Positions 8,108 through 14,817 of a stretch of 19,482 bases of DNA are shown one piece after another (position 1 is the stretch's first letter; each line of letters begins with the position of its first letter). The stretch is taken from positions 1 through 19,482 of the forward strand of contig BOBI01000029.1 of the NCBI GenBank assembly GCA_026002305.1, in the 5' to 3' direction. The translations under genes and the position numbers were made by a program. The stretch is from Spirochaetia bacterium (GTDB lineage Bacteria; Spirochaetota; Spirochaetia; Treponematales; Breznakiellaceae). The notes under the pieces were generated by a model that was given only the letters and a program-made list of their open reading frames with translations, did no database searches and was not told where the DNA came from.

Positions 8108-8974
8108 CTATTCAAACAAGAAAGAATACTTTTGTTTCCTAAGTTTATTTATTCCTTTTACAGCTTCACCTCGTATATAATCTTTATCATCATTTGAAAT
8201 TCGTTTTGCTAAATTTTCTGTTGGATCGGAGGGGTCAATTATATATAAATTATTATTTGCATATCCGCAATCGATTTTGGAATTATCAAAATGATCTCCC
8301 CATAAAACTGGCACTATTGCTCTCTTATCGGTGAAAGCTTGTATTGTTCTAAAACATACCTCAAAATAGAATTCAAAACGTTCTCCCTTTTTCGTATTAT
8401 AAACCGCATTAGCTACAATGAGTTCAAGCATATAAGATGATAATGGTATATTTTGTGTTTCTTTCCACGATTTCAGCAAACGCACCAAATCATTAAATCT
8501 GTTATAGTATTGTTTTATATTATTAAAATATTCTCTCTGAAATAGTGCTGTTGTTCCATAATATGCATCTTTATTTTTTACTTGCTGTATTTGCTCAATG
8601 CTATTAATTTCAAAAGCAGGGAGCAAGTCAACTGAAACATTACCGATTTTTCTCTTTATGTTAAATCTTACGGAATGGTTTTTTGAATGAAATCCAGTTG
8701 CAGTAGGTAAGTTTTCTTTCAGACATCTTTGTATTTCGTACAAATGGTTGCAGTATGAATATCCGTTGTGTTCCAAAATATAAACACAGTCAACTTCTAA
8801 ATGATCTCTCAAAATCGTATTTTTGCTTAACGATCCGGCCGGTATTACTTTTTTTATTTTAAGCATACCACTACTATTTTTAAATATGTTTCCCAGTGTC
8901 GATACAACCCCTTTTAGACAATTTACCTGATTTTCGTTAGGCGCAATTTCCGCCAAAATACACTCTAAATCCAT
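8108..8974 (-). CDS. OAS-like nucleotidyltransferase (CD-NTase fold)
   Basis: 288 residues; the ATG at 8974 is preceded on its strand by GAGG. The polymerase-beta-like core is clear: GS at 47-48 in AGSLSKNT, then EVD (Glu60, Asp62) as the first acidic pair and VDLLPAF with Asp116 as the third metal ligand. The C-terminal half resembles the helical domain of 2'-5' oligoadenylate synthases, with LVRLLKSWKE, SSYMLELIVANAV, and IDPSDPTENLAKRI near 246-260. Enzymes of this class (OAS, cGAS and bacterial CD-NTases) make 2'-5' linked or cyclic oligonucleotide second messengers; CBASS CD-NTases do so on phage infection. It is convergent with the nuclease-helicase gene (stops four bases apart), so it has its own promoter. 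No Cap2/Cap3, HORMA, TM, SAVED or patatin effector is nearby, so it is either an orphan or signals to an unrecognised partner. Confidence 0.83.
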   Translation of the reverse strand: MDLECILAEIAPNENQVNCLKGVVSTLGNIFKNSSGMLKIKKVIPAGSLSKNTILRDHLEVDCVYILEHNGYSYCNHLYEIQRCLKENLPTATGFHSKNHSVRFNIKRKIGNVSVDLLPAFEINSIEQIQQVKNKDAYYGTTALFQREYFNNIKQYYNRFNDLVRLLKSWKETQNIPLSSYMLELIVANAVYNTKKGERFEFYFEVCFRTIQAFTDKRAIVPVLWGDHFDNSKIDCGYANNNLYIIDPSDPTENLAKRISNDDKDYIRGEAVKGINKLRKQKYSFLFE

Positions 8975-8997
8975 AAAAACCTCACAATTATTATTTA

Positions 8998-9020
8998 ATT
9001 AGTTTTTTTATAAAACTAAT
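8998..9020. repeat. 9-bp palindrome upstream of the nucleotidyltransferase
   Basis: ATTAGTTTT (8998-9006) and AAAACTAAT (9012-9020) are perfect inverted repeats with a five-base spacer, 23 bases before the nucleotidyltransferase start on the minus strand. The position fits a repressor operator or a 5'-leader hairpin. The surrounding AT-rich DNA (8975-9000) could hold its -10 box. Confidence 0.45.
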
Positions 9021-9059
9021 AATGATAAATTTTATTTTTATTTTAGATCAAGTATGTAA

Positions 9060-9420
9060 AAATTCAGAAAGAGGGGAAGTCTCCCCCTCGCTCCACAGCT
9101 ACGCTGTTACGCTACCCCCTCTGCGGGGGACACCCCCGCAACGCCCCCAACTTTTATTTACAAACGTGCTGCGCACGTTCCCCTTTGACACACTTTTTGC
9201 CGAATGTGCCGATTAGCGGCACGGCAAAAAGTACGCCAACCCCTACGGGGTCGGGGCTTTAACGCTACGCTTCTGCATATAGTCGCCTTATCCTCCGTTT
9301 CAAGGAGCGTATACGAAGATTGGCACATAGTTACTTTTTACAAAGGTGGGCGGCAGGATTTTATTTGCCCCCGAAGGGGGCGAAGGGCAAATAAAAATCC
9401 CGCCGCCTACCTTCCTCTGG
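9060..9420. repeat. GC-rich, palindrome-dense non-coding block
   Basis: This stretch has no credible gene. Frames open here have biased low-complexity translations and no ribosome binding site. It holds a chain of strong inverted repeats: GAGGGG/CCCCTC (9071-9089), TGCGGGGG/CCCCCGCA with a three-base loop (9122-9140), AACGTGC/GCACGTT with a three-base loop (9163-9179), ACTTTTTGCCG/CGGCAAAAAGT (9192-9202 with 9222-9232) enclosing TGCCG/CGGCA, CCCC-TAC-GGGG (9240-9250), and a 28-bp imperfect repeat at 9343-9413. Its base composition is much more GC-rich than the AT-rich genes to the left. It may be a spirochaete interspersed repeat or a structured RNA leader; the sequence alone does not decide. 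Confidence 0.6.
9343..9413. repeat. 28-bp imperfect inverted repeat with a rival inner hairpin
   Basis: Left arm 9343-9370 pairs with right arm 9385-9413 with one bulged A, one mismatch and one G-U pair. A second hairpin, GCCCCC-GAA-GGGGGC (9367-9381), reuses the inner bases of the left arm, so the two cannot fully coexist. The structure ends about 85 bases before the start of the CxxC mini-protein gene and could act as an attenuator, a terminator without a clear U-tract, or a protein-binding RNA. Confidence 0.5.
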
Positions 9421-9498
9421 GTAAAAAAATGGGGGGAGGGGGCTTACCTTCAAACCTTGTTTTTTTACAGGGTAACTTAATTTTAGGAGGTATACATT

Positions 9499-9741
9499 AT
9501 GGTATACACACCGCAACTTTCCTATCATTCGTCAGAAATGATAAGGCGTTTATCTTGGGCGTTTGGTCTCCCGATGACCAAAACTTTGGAAACAATTATA
9601 AAAAGTTTTCCGCTGTTAGTCGAAAGTTCGCTAGTTTGTAGCAAGTGTAAAAACAAAACTCTTTGTTCAAGTTGTGTTTTTAGTTCCACTTACGAAATAA
9701 AAGGCACAACAGAAATTATGCTTGATAAAATCAGTGCATAA
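9499..9741 (+). CDS. Small CxxC/CxxC putative zinc-binding protein
   Basis: 80 residues. A near-perfect AGGAGG (9485-9490) lies eight bases before the ATG at 9499, which makes expression likely despite the small size. The family is not recognised. The only clear motif is Cys47-x2-Cys50-x5-Cys56-x2-Cys59 (CSKCKNKTLCSSC), a likely zinc knuckle. The N-terminal half is predicted helical with a positively charged face (MIRRLSWAF). It opens a three-gene plus-strand group with the J-domain and DUF2958 genes, each separated by a GCGC hairpin. Small zinc-knuckle proteins in such settings are often regulators or nucleic-acid binders, but no function can be assigned. Confidence 0.6.
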   Translation: MVYTPQLSYHSSEMIRRLSWAFGLPMTKTLETIIKSFPLLVESSLVCSKCKNKTLCSSCVFSSTYEIKGTTEIMLDKISA

Positions 9742-9751
9742 AATATAGGCT

Positions 9752-9776
9752 TGCGCCTCCACACTGCGGGGGCGCA
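9752..9776 (+). promoter_or_regulatory. GCGC hairpin between mini-protein and J-domain genes
   Basis: TGCGCCTCC (9752-9760) pairs with GGGGGCGCA (9768-9776), with one G-U pair and a seven-base loop. It lies in the 68-base gap between the two genes and ahead of the ribosome binding site GTGGAG of the next gene. A similar hairpin occurs in the next gap at 10304-10323, so it may be a partial terminator or RNA processing site that sets relative expression. Confidence 0.45.
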
Positions 9777-9809
9777 TATCACAATTTATTTTAAAGTGGA
9801 GTTAATAAA

Positions 9810-10295
9810 ATGAAGTATTTTAAAGATTTCAAAAGTATCGAGGAAGCAAAAAAATTGTATCGGGAATTGTTAAAACAGTACCACCCGGACATTGCAGGTA
9901 CGGAAGGCGAAGCTGCCACCGTTGAAATCATAAACGAATTTAATAAGTTTATTGATTGTTTCGTTTCTAATTCGTTTGAACAGTATTATGCGGACAAAGA
10001 GGAAGAAAAGCCGGATATGTCCACTATCACACCTTTTCAAGAAGTGTTAAAAAAGGTAATACACTTTGATTGTGAAATCGAGATAATCGGCTATTGGATT
10101 TACTGTTTTAATTCTTTTACCGTACACGAACAGTTAAAAGACTTAGGTTTTTGGTTTAGCGCAAAACACAAAGCGTGTATTTATTCCGGCAAAGCTAAAA
10201 GCCGTTTTGTAACAAAAGCGACAACCGATCAACTGCGAGCCTGCAAAGGCAGTTTCAAAGTTGAACGAGAAGAAACCGCTCTACTATTCGCGTAG
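9810..10295 (+). CDS. Small J-domain (DnaJ-like) protein
   Basis: 161 residues; the ATG at 9810 is preceded by GTGGAG. Residues 1-55 form a short J-domain: KYFKDFKSIEEAKKLYRELLKQYHPD with the HPD tripeptide at 25-27, which is the Hsp70-stimulating motif. The C-terminal part (about 85-145) carries the pattern GYWIYCFN...LKDLGFWFSAKHKACIYSG, typical of small DnaJ-like proteins that are common on phages and conjugative elements, where LGFxWSxKxKxW is conserved. It lacks the Gly/Phe and zinc-finger regions of true DnaJ, so it is an accessory co-chaperone rather than the housekeeping one. It shares the plus-strand group with a DUF2958 gene, another marker of mobile elements. Its role there, such as assisting replication or capsid assembly, is unknown. 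Confidence 0.8.
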   Translation: MKYFKDFKSIEEAKKLYRELLKQYHPDIAGTEGEAATVEIINEFNKFIDCFVSNSFEQYYADKEEEKPDMSTITPFQEVLKKVIHFDCEIEIIGYWIYCFNSFTVHEQLKDLGFWFSAKHKACIYSGKAKSRFVTKATTDQLRACKGSFKVEREETALLFA

Positions 10296-10303
10296 TATTT
10301 TTA

Positions 10304-10330
10304 TGCGCTCCGTATGGAGCGCAATTTTTA
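10304..10330 (+). terminator. Hairpin with U-tract after the J-domain gene
   Basis: TGCGCTCC (10304-10311) and GGAGCGCA (10316-10323) form a perfect 8-bp stem with a GTAT loop, followed by ATTTTTA. This has the form of a Rho-independent terminator, yet the DUF2958 gene with its own ribosome binding site begins 22 bases later. It may therefore attenuate rather than end transcription. Confidence 0.6.
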
Positions 10331-10351
10331 ACAATTTCAGGAGATCAAAAA

Positions 10352-10741
10352 ATGAATAAGAAAACTTTAACAGAAAAGGCGATGCTTTTAATCCCAGCCA
10401 GTCAATTAGAGGTAACACTTTCAAGCAAAGAGTTAATGAGCGCAATGGCAGACAAATTAAACGCACTAGCGGAAAGCGTACCAAAACTGTACGAAACGGA
10501 CGGCAAAAAAGATGCAAAAATTGCACTGCATTATTTTTTCGGAAGCACCGATTTTTACGCTATGGAATTTGACGGCGAAGATGAATTTTTCGGCTATATG
10601 ATTTTAAACGGTGATTTTCAAATGTCAGAATACGGCTATCAGCGCCGATCAGAACTGTTTAACGCACTGCCGCTAATAAATCTTGATTATTATTTTGATC
10701 CTATTACCATTGCCGAAATGAAAAAGAATTATCAGCAATAA
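10352..10741 (+). CDS. DUF2958 family protein
   Basis: 129 residues; the ATG at 10352 follows CAGGAG at 10339-10344. The middle matches the DUF2958 pattern: a VPKLYETDGKKDAKIALHYF-type strand, FYAMEFDGEDEFFGYMI, and a C-terminal LINLDYYFDPITIAEM in which an acidic residue and the aromatic-Phe-Pro/Asp-Pro end are typical. DUF2958 proteins are small, of unknown biochemistry, and found almost only on conjugative elements, plasmids and phages. Together with the J-domain protein it marks this stretch as mobile-element cargo. It is convergent with the capsid operon, with a hairpin terminator between. The family call is fairly sure; no function can be given. Confidence 0.78.
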   Translation: MNKKTLTEKAMLLIPASQLEVTLSSKELMSAMADKLNALAESVPKLYETDGKKDAKIALHYFFGSTDFYAMEFDGEDEFFGYMILNGDFQMSEYGYQRRSELFNALPLINLDYYFDPITIAEMKKNYQQ

Positions 10742-10782
10742 AAAAGGGAAGCAGGGCGCGGGAGGGTGCGCTCTACTTCCCA
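10741..10782 (-). terminator. Terminator of the capsid operon
   Basis: GGGAAGCAGGGCGC (10746-10759) pairs with GCGCTCTACTTCCC (10768-10781), a 14-bp stem with two non-canonical pairs. On the minus strand it is followed by TTTTT, giving a Rho-independent terminator just after the capsid gene. On the plus strand no T-run follows, so it probably works mainly for the minus-strand operon. Confidence 0.7.
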
Positions 10783-10802
10783 ACGAAAAATTTACTTTAC
10801 GA

Positions 10803-12110
10803 TTAGCTTGCCGGTGCTGTTTTCATCACTACGATATTATCCTTTGGGCGGGTAACGAGAAAGCCATCACGTTTACGGAAGCGTAAAAACAATTCGCCGT
10901 ATTCCATACTTTCGGTAGTGCCGTCAAACCGTTTGATCTCAATTCCTTTTCTGTCGCCGTGTTGAATTCTTTTAGGGTTCATAAAAACGGCAAAAGGTGT
11001 ATTCGCTCCGATGTCTGCCAGTTGAGGAAGAATTGAAACTTCATGATACGGATACAAATCTAAAATTCCGGGCATTGCCTCTGTCGGTCTGCGCCATATC
11101 GGATTTCCCGTACTGTCCTCGATGTTCACAGCATGATTGAGTACTGTTTCGTTGAGAAACCAACAACAGTCTTTTCGTTCCTCTGCGGGAACTTTGTATA
11201 CAGCGTCTCTAAAGTGTTTCCACGTTAAAGCATTGATACCGCCTGTGATTGTTATATTTGTTATCTGCGCCGCCTTCATCGCTCCGGTAAAGGGGTCGGC
11301 ATTGGCGAGTAAACATTGTTTGTCAAATTCTTGACCATACGCCTCTGCGAATTCTTCAAGGAACATAGCGCCAAGATCAACAAAAATATCTTCCTCAAAT
11401 TCGTCATACCACGGAATAAAACCCGCGAGTGTGTACGCTTTTAATTCGACACGCTCCGCCCCTGCGGGCTTGCTGCCTGTTATCTGTTGACCGTAAGCGG
11501 TGAGCCAGTGAAGTTCTACACCGCCGCGATTACGGGTAGGCAAGAAGATTGACGCGCCCAGCATCGGGCGATGGCGCACGAGCGGCATCATCACACTTTG
11601 TTTTGCGGCGTCCTGCATTATTTCAGTTTCGTAAATCGGATTAACAAGGTACTGATCATTTGTTGACATATTGCCCATCGGCGTACCGAGTGCCGCTTTT
11701 TCGATGTTCCAACCTTTATCACCCCATTTCACATCACGGGGGTTAGTCCAGTTATCCGCTTTCAAGTTCGGCGTAAATACCAACTCTGCCAGTGTCGCAT
11801 TGTCTTTGTTCCAAGCTGCCGCAATAGCTTTACCAAGCCTATACTTTAATTCACGGCGCGACAATTCGCGGGGATTAGCCGCTTTGTTTTTTAACTCATC
11901 GCGCAAACTTTTAACCGTTGCTTTCAATGCTTCGGTTTCCTGTTCCTGCGCACCTGTAACCGCTTCAAGTGTTTTCACAATATCTTCAAGTATAATTTCT
12001 TTCTCTTGAAAATAAGCCGCCGCCTTTGACTGATCTGTAAATCCCGCCGCCTCAATTTTCTGCATTGATGCAAGTTTCAACTTGACCGCCGCAATCAATT
12101 CTTTACCCAT
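10803..12110 (-). CDS. HK97-fold major capsid protein
   Basis: 435 residues; the ATG at 12110 is preceded by AGGAG on its strand. Residues 1-85 are a charged helical/coiled-coil delta (scaffold) domain, normally removed by the prohead protease, and the region after about residue 110 is the HK97-fold coat domain. Supporting features are the family-typical order: NPIYETEIMQDAAKQSVMMPLVRHRPM, the E-loop-like region around LHWLTAYGQQ, and the spine-helix/P-domain stretch FLEEFAEAYGQEFDKQCLLA, ending in FLRFRKRDGFLVTRPKDNIVVMKT. It is last in the minus-strand operon, 38 bases after the protease gene, and a terminator follows. In tailed phages connector and tail genes normally follow capsid; here none do. 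The capsid call is firm from sequence style and synteny. Confidence 0.9.
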   Translation of the reverse strand: MGKELIAAVKLKLASMQKIEAAGFTDQSKAAAYFQEKEIILEDIVKTLEAVTGAQEQETEALKATVKSLRDELKNKAANPRELSRRELKYRLGKAIAAAWNKDNATLAELVFTPNLKADNWTNPRDVKWGDKGWNIEKAALGTPMGNMSTNDQYLVNPIYETEIMQDAAKQSVMMPLVRHRPMLGASIFLPTRNRGGVELHWLTAYGQQITGSKPAGAERVELKAYTLAGFIPWYDEFEEDIFVDLGAMFLEEFAEAYGQEFDKQCLLANADPFTGAMKAAQITNITITGGINALTWKHFRDAVYKVPAEERKDCCWFLNETVLNHAVNIEDSTGNPIWRRPTEAMPGILDLYPYHEVSILPQLADIGANTPFAVFMNPKRIQHGDRKGIEIKRFDGTTESMEYGELFLRFRKRDGFLVTRPKDNIVVMKTAPAS

Positions 12111-12148
12111 ATTCTATTCTCCTGTCCAAAAATATTTACACTGAATAA

Positions 12149-12820
12149 TCAGTGAATTGCACTATTAAAAAATCCGCCGAAAAAGTCTGTCTGCATTGTT
12201 TCCACTTCTTTTTTGTTCGTTCCGTTTGTGTGGTTCGTGATAAATTCCTGATGCGACAACGCAAACGGATTAGCCGGAACATTACAAATAGAAAACTCTA
12301 ACAATTCTTGTTTTCGGAATATCAAACTTGTACCGTCCGCTTGCGCTTCTTTTTCCGGCAGTTCAATTTCAAGCACACGAAATCCAACAGAACCGGCACG
12401 AAGGACACCGGCTTTGACACGCTCCCCAATCGACCAGCCAAACGGATCAAATTCTTTTTGATTGAAAATGATATGACCGTTTAGACCTTTCTCATCGGTG
12501 CCGATGTTTGATGCTATACCGATAGCCGGAATGTCATAGCGGTGCGCCCACTGTACAACAGGGTTTTGTTTGTACTGTTCAAGCTCCCAACCCTGCGGAT
12601 CGACACGCTCATCGAAACGATCAAGATCAAATGTTGAAAAAGTCCACGGAAAGCCTACCGCCTCACCTTGTTTGTCTTTAACAACCGAGAGCGTGATAGG
12701 AACGAACAAGGCTACATCTTCTTTTACTTTGCCGTCATTGCACGTAACACCCTGTAAGTAATCAAGTAACGCGATGCGCGACCGTACGGTGAAGTCGCCG
12801 CTTTTGTTTCTGATAATCAT
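12149..12820 (-). CDS. HK97-type prohead maturation protease
   Basis: 223 residues; the ATG at 12820 overlaps the LuxR-type gene stop as ATGA, with AAAGGAG upstream. It shows the prohead protease pattern throughout: STFDLDRFDERVDPQGWELEQY, NPVVQWAHRY with catalytic His93, PAIGIASNI, LNGHIIF, VKAGVLRAGSVGFR with nucleophile Ser144, and LLEFSICNVPANPFAL. This herpesvirus-protease-like serine protease cleaves the capsid delta domain and then itself during head maturation. The position immediately before the capsid gene is canonical. The C-terminal about 35 residues (Asn/Thr-rich, ending GGFFNSAIH) are probably the self-cleaved tail. All family residues I would look for are present, so it appears functional. 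Confidence 0.92.
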   Translation of the reverse strand: MIIRNKSGDFTVRSRIALLDYLQGVTCNDGKVKEDVALFVPITLSVVKDKQGEAVGFPWTFSTFDLDRFDERVDPQGWELEQYKQNPVVQWAHRYDIPAIGIASNIGTDEKGLNGHIIFNQKEFDPFGWSIGERVKAGVLRAGSVGFRVLEIELPEKEAQADGTSLIFRKQELLEFSICNVPANPFALSHQEFITNHTNGTNKKEVETMQTDFFGGFFNSAIH

Positions 12821-13596
12821 TTTGTTAAACTCCTTTTTGTGTTATTTTGTTTTTCTAAATTCATTGCATGATCAGCAATATTGTTCATGTTTGCCGTGAT
12901 CTCCTCTGTGGTTATATAACCAAGTTGTATCATCGCGTAAGTAAGCTCTGCTGCTGTACGCACTCCAAGTTTGGCTCTAATGGCTTGCTTGATGTTGCGT
13001 ACTGTTGCAGGGCTTATTTCTAACATGACAGCAATATCATCAGAACTTTTTCCTTCCGCATAAAACTTTGCAATTTTAATTTGATGTTCAGTCATCGAAA
13101 CAGTATTAGCGTAACCTGCAAGATTTTCCCTATAACTTTTTTCTATCGCTGTTTCAACCGATTGAGGTATGTACGTTTTTCCATTCACCGTTTCATGGAA
13201 CCCAAACATATATTCTTTTTCACTCCCACGCATCTTATCGCTTCGCATTTCAATAAAGCTCATAGCTCCCCCGATTGTAATGTATCGCGCCTTTTCTATA
13301 TCTAACTTGCGGTCAATATTAAACACTGCTATTCTTAAATCGTTTCGTTGTTTTAAAAGCTCCGCGATTTTAAAAGGTGTTCCGGTAAACCAATAATTAC
13401 TTTCCAATAATAACAGTCTAGGTTTATGTTTTTCTAACTCGTTCAACAATTCACACTCATTATTTACTTGTATGATTGTATCGTTGCAATAATTTTTAAT
13501 AATCTTTTCAACACGCTCGGTGATTGTCTTAATATTTGAACCAATGATGATTAAGTTTTCATAATTCTTTTTATCCTGTCTTTTAATATTTTGCAT
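12817..13596 (-). CDS. LuxR/NarL-type regulator with degenerate receiver
   Basis: 259 residues from the ATG at 13596. A TTG at 13608 is in frame but would place the GGAGG ribosome binding site (13602-13606) inside the gene. Residues 165-228 form a LuxR-type helix-turn-helix: MTEHQIKIAKFYAEGKSSDDIAVML and ISPATVRNIKQAIRAKLGV, followed by the dimerisation helix. The N-terminal about 120 residues look like a response-regulator receiver (LIIIGS, LLLLESNYW, LRIAVFN), but the phosphorylated Asp is replaced by Glu65, a possible phosphomimic, and the acidic pocket near the N-terminus is missing. So it is probably not controlled by a kinase. It lies between portal and protease and overlaps the protease start as ATGA, an unusual place for a regulator. 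It may control the element's own operon or host genes. Confidence 0.85.
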   Translation of the reverse strand: MQNIKRQDKKNYENLIIIGSNIKTITERVEKIIKNYCNDTIIQVNNECELLNELEKHKPRLLLLESNYWFTGTPFKIAELLKQRNDLRIAVFNIDRKLDIEKARYITIGGAMSFIEMRSDKMRGSEKEYMFGFHETVNGKTYIPQSVETAIEKSYRENLAGYANTVSMTEHQIKIAKFYAEGKSSDDIAVMLEISPATVRNIKQAIRAKLGVRTAAELTYAMIQLGYITTEEITANMNNIADHAMNLEKQNNTKRSLTK

Positions 13597-13608
13597 ATAA
13601 ACCTCCAA

Positions 13609-14817
13609 TTAAATTTCGGGTATTAAATTTTTATTGCGATACCAGATATTGCCCCAAGGTTTTGAGTCTTTTCCCCGCTCTCGCAATACATCATTGATTG
13701 TTTTCAATCCGGCGTTTATCTCCGCTATGTCCCGCTTGCTCTGCTCGTCTTCGCTCTCCTGTAATTCAGGAATGTCCCGCAAGTCAAATACACCGGTTTC
13801 ATTTAAACCTAGCCGGACAAAAAAATTACTTTCAACAATGTTTTCAAATTGTTTCAGAAGCGGTGCAATGGTGTACTTCCAAAATGCGGCGTGTTGTTCT
13901 TTGGTATCTGCTCCCGATAGGGAAGTGGTCTTATCATTTATATTTGCGACCCTTGGAGGTATACCGTATTTCGCCAGTATGGTGTACAAATTCCACCGCT
14001 TAAGCTCAAAGAGTTGCATCACCTCCGGTGTAAAGCTTAGCGGCTCGAAAGTTGTACCTTTCCCCAACACCGCTACTTTTCTATTTGCTCGTGCCACCCC
14101 ATATTTGCTTTCCCACCTCCTCTCTAATGCGTCCGCTTCCTCCGGTCTAATTATCTGATCAGTTTTGAGTATTCCCTTCGGTATAGCGTTATGCTTTAAC
14201 AATTCACTATTCGCTTTGTTAGCGTAGTAATCTTGTTCAAGTTCCAATGCGAGAGATACAAGAGGATTAACACCACGCGCAGAGTTCCAAGGATTCCAGT
14301 CCCGAAAGTGTACAAGCTCATCAGCGAGTATCGGTACGCTTCCCGCTTCGGTATCATAAAACCATCTACAGTTATGCGATGCGCCGCGACAATCAATTAC
14401 ACCTAACGTTTCTCTCGTTGTCTCGTGCCGCATACGGCGCGGGTCAAGTATAAATATTTCATGAGGAATACCGCCTGAGTAATCACTGCCAAACCACCAG
14501 AACGACTCACCTTCCAAACTCCACCAAGCCGCCGTTTCCTTCCACAAATCAAAGCGGCTCATCAGTTCATTCGGTCTGCGGAATAATTCATAAATACGTC
14601 CGCTTGTTTGTTCGTTACCGTTTTTCATAATACAGAATGATGCGCGAGCTACATTGCGTATCAAAATATTCACGGCAATGTTTACCCACGCATGACACAG
14701 GTACGGGTCTAAGTTCTTCGCCGTGATAACACCATCATTCATATCATCATCACATTGTTGTTTCATCACTTCGCTAAAACTTATTAGGGATTTCTTTATT
14801 GCTTGTAGTATTCTCAT
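13609..14817 (-). CDS. HK97-type phage portal protein
   Basis: 402 residues; the ATG at 14817 overlaps the terminase stop as ATGA. Family-typical stretches occur in order: AWVNIAVNILIRNVARASF at the N-terminal wing, LFRRPNELMSRFDLWKETAAWWSLEGESFWW, PHEIFILDPRRMRH, LADELVHFRDWNPWNSARGVNPL, YANKANSELLKHNAIPKGIL, then KYGIPPRVANINDKTTSLSGADTKEQHAAFWKYTIAPLLKQFENIV. The portal is the dodecameric ring at the head vertex through which the terminase pumps DNA. Its length is usual for the group. It sits after the large terminase as in most HK97-type phages. No truncation is seen. Confidence 0.92.
   Translation of the reverse strand: MRILQAIKKSLISFSEVMKQQCDDDMNDGVITAKNLDPYLCHAWVNIAVNILIRNVARASFCIMKNGNEQTSGRIYELFRRPNELMSRFDLWKETAAWWSLEGESFWWFGSDYSGGIPHEIFILDPRRMRHETTRETLGVIDCRGASHNCRWFYDTEAGSVPILADELVHFRDWNPWNSARGVNPLVSLALELEQDYYANKANSELLKHNAIPKGILKTDQIIRPEEADALERRWESKYGVARANRKVAVLGKGTTFEPLSFTPEVMQLFELKRWNLYTILAKYGIPPRVANINDKTTSLSGADTKEQHAAFWKYTIAPLLKQFENIVESNFFVRLGLNETGVFDLRDIPELQESEDEQSKRDIAEINAGLKTINDVLRERGKDSKPWGNIWYRNKNLIPEI

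Noticed and set aside
9060..9420. Retron-type structured RNA or CRISPR array
   Set aside because: No reverse transcriptase lies nearby, and the hairpins are all different with no regularly spaced repeat-spacer pattern.
9022..9641. Two overlapping open frames (64 and 145 residues) on the plus strand
   Set aside because: They run through the hairpin-rich block, have biased low-complexity translations and no ribosome binding sites, and the second overlaps the better-supported CxxC gene.
13634..14158. 174-residue plus-strand frame opposite the portal gene
   Set aside because: It is the antisense shadow of a well-conserved portal protein, with Ser/Cys-rich translation typical of a reverse frame.
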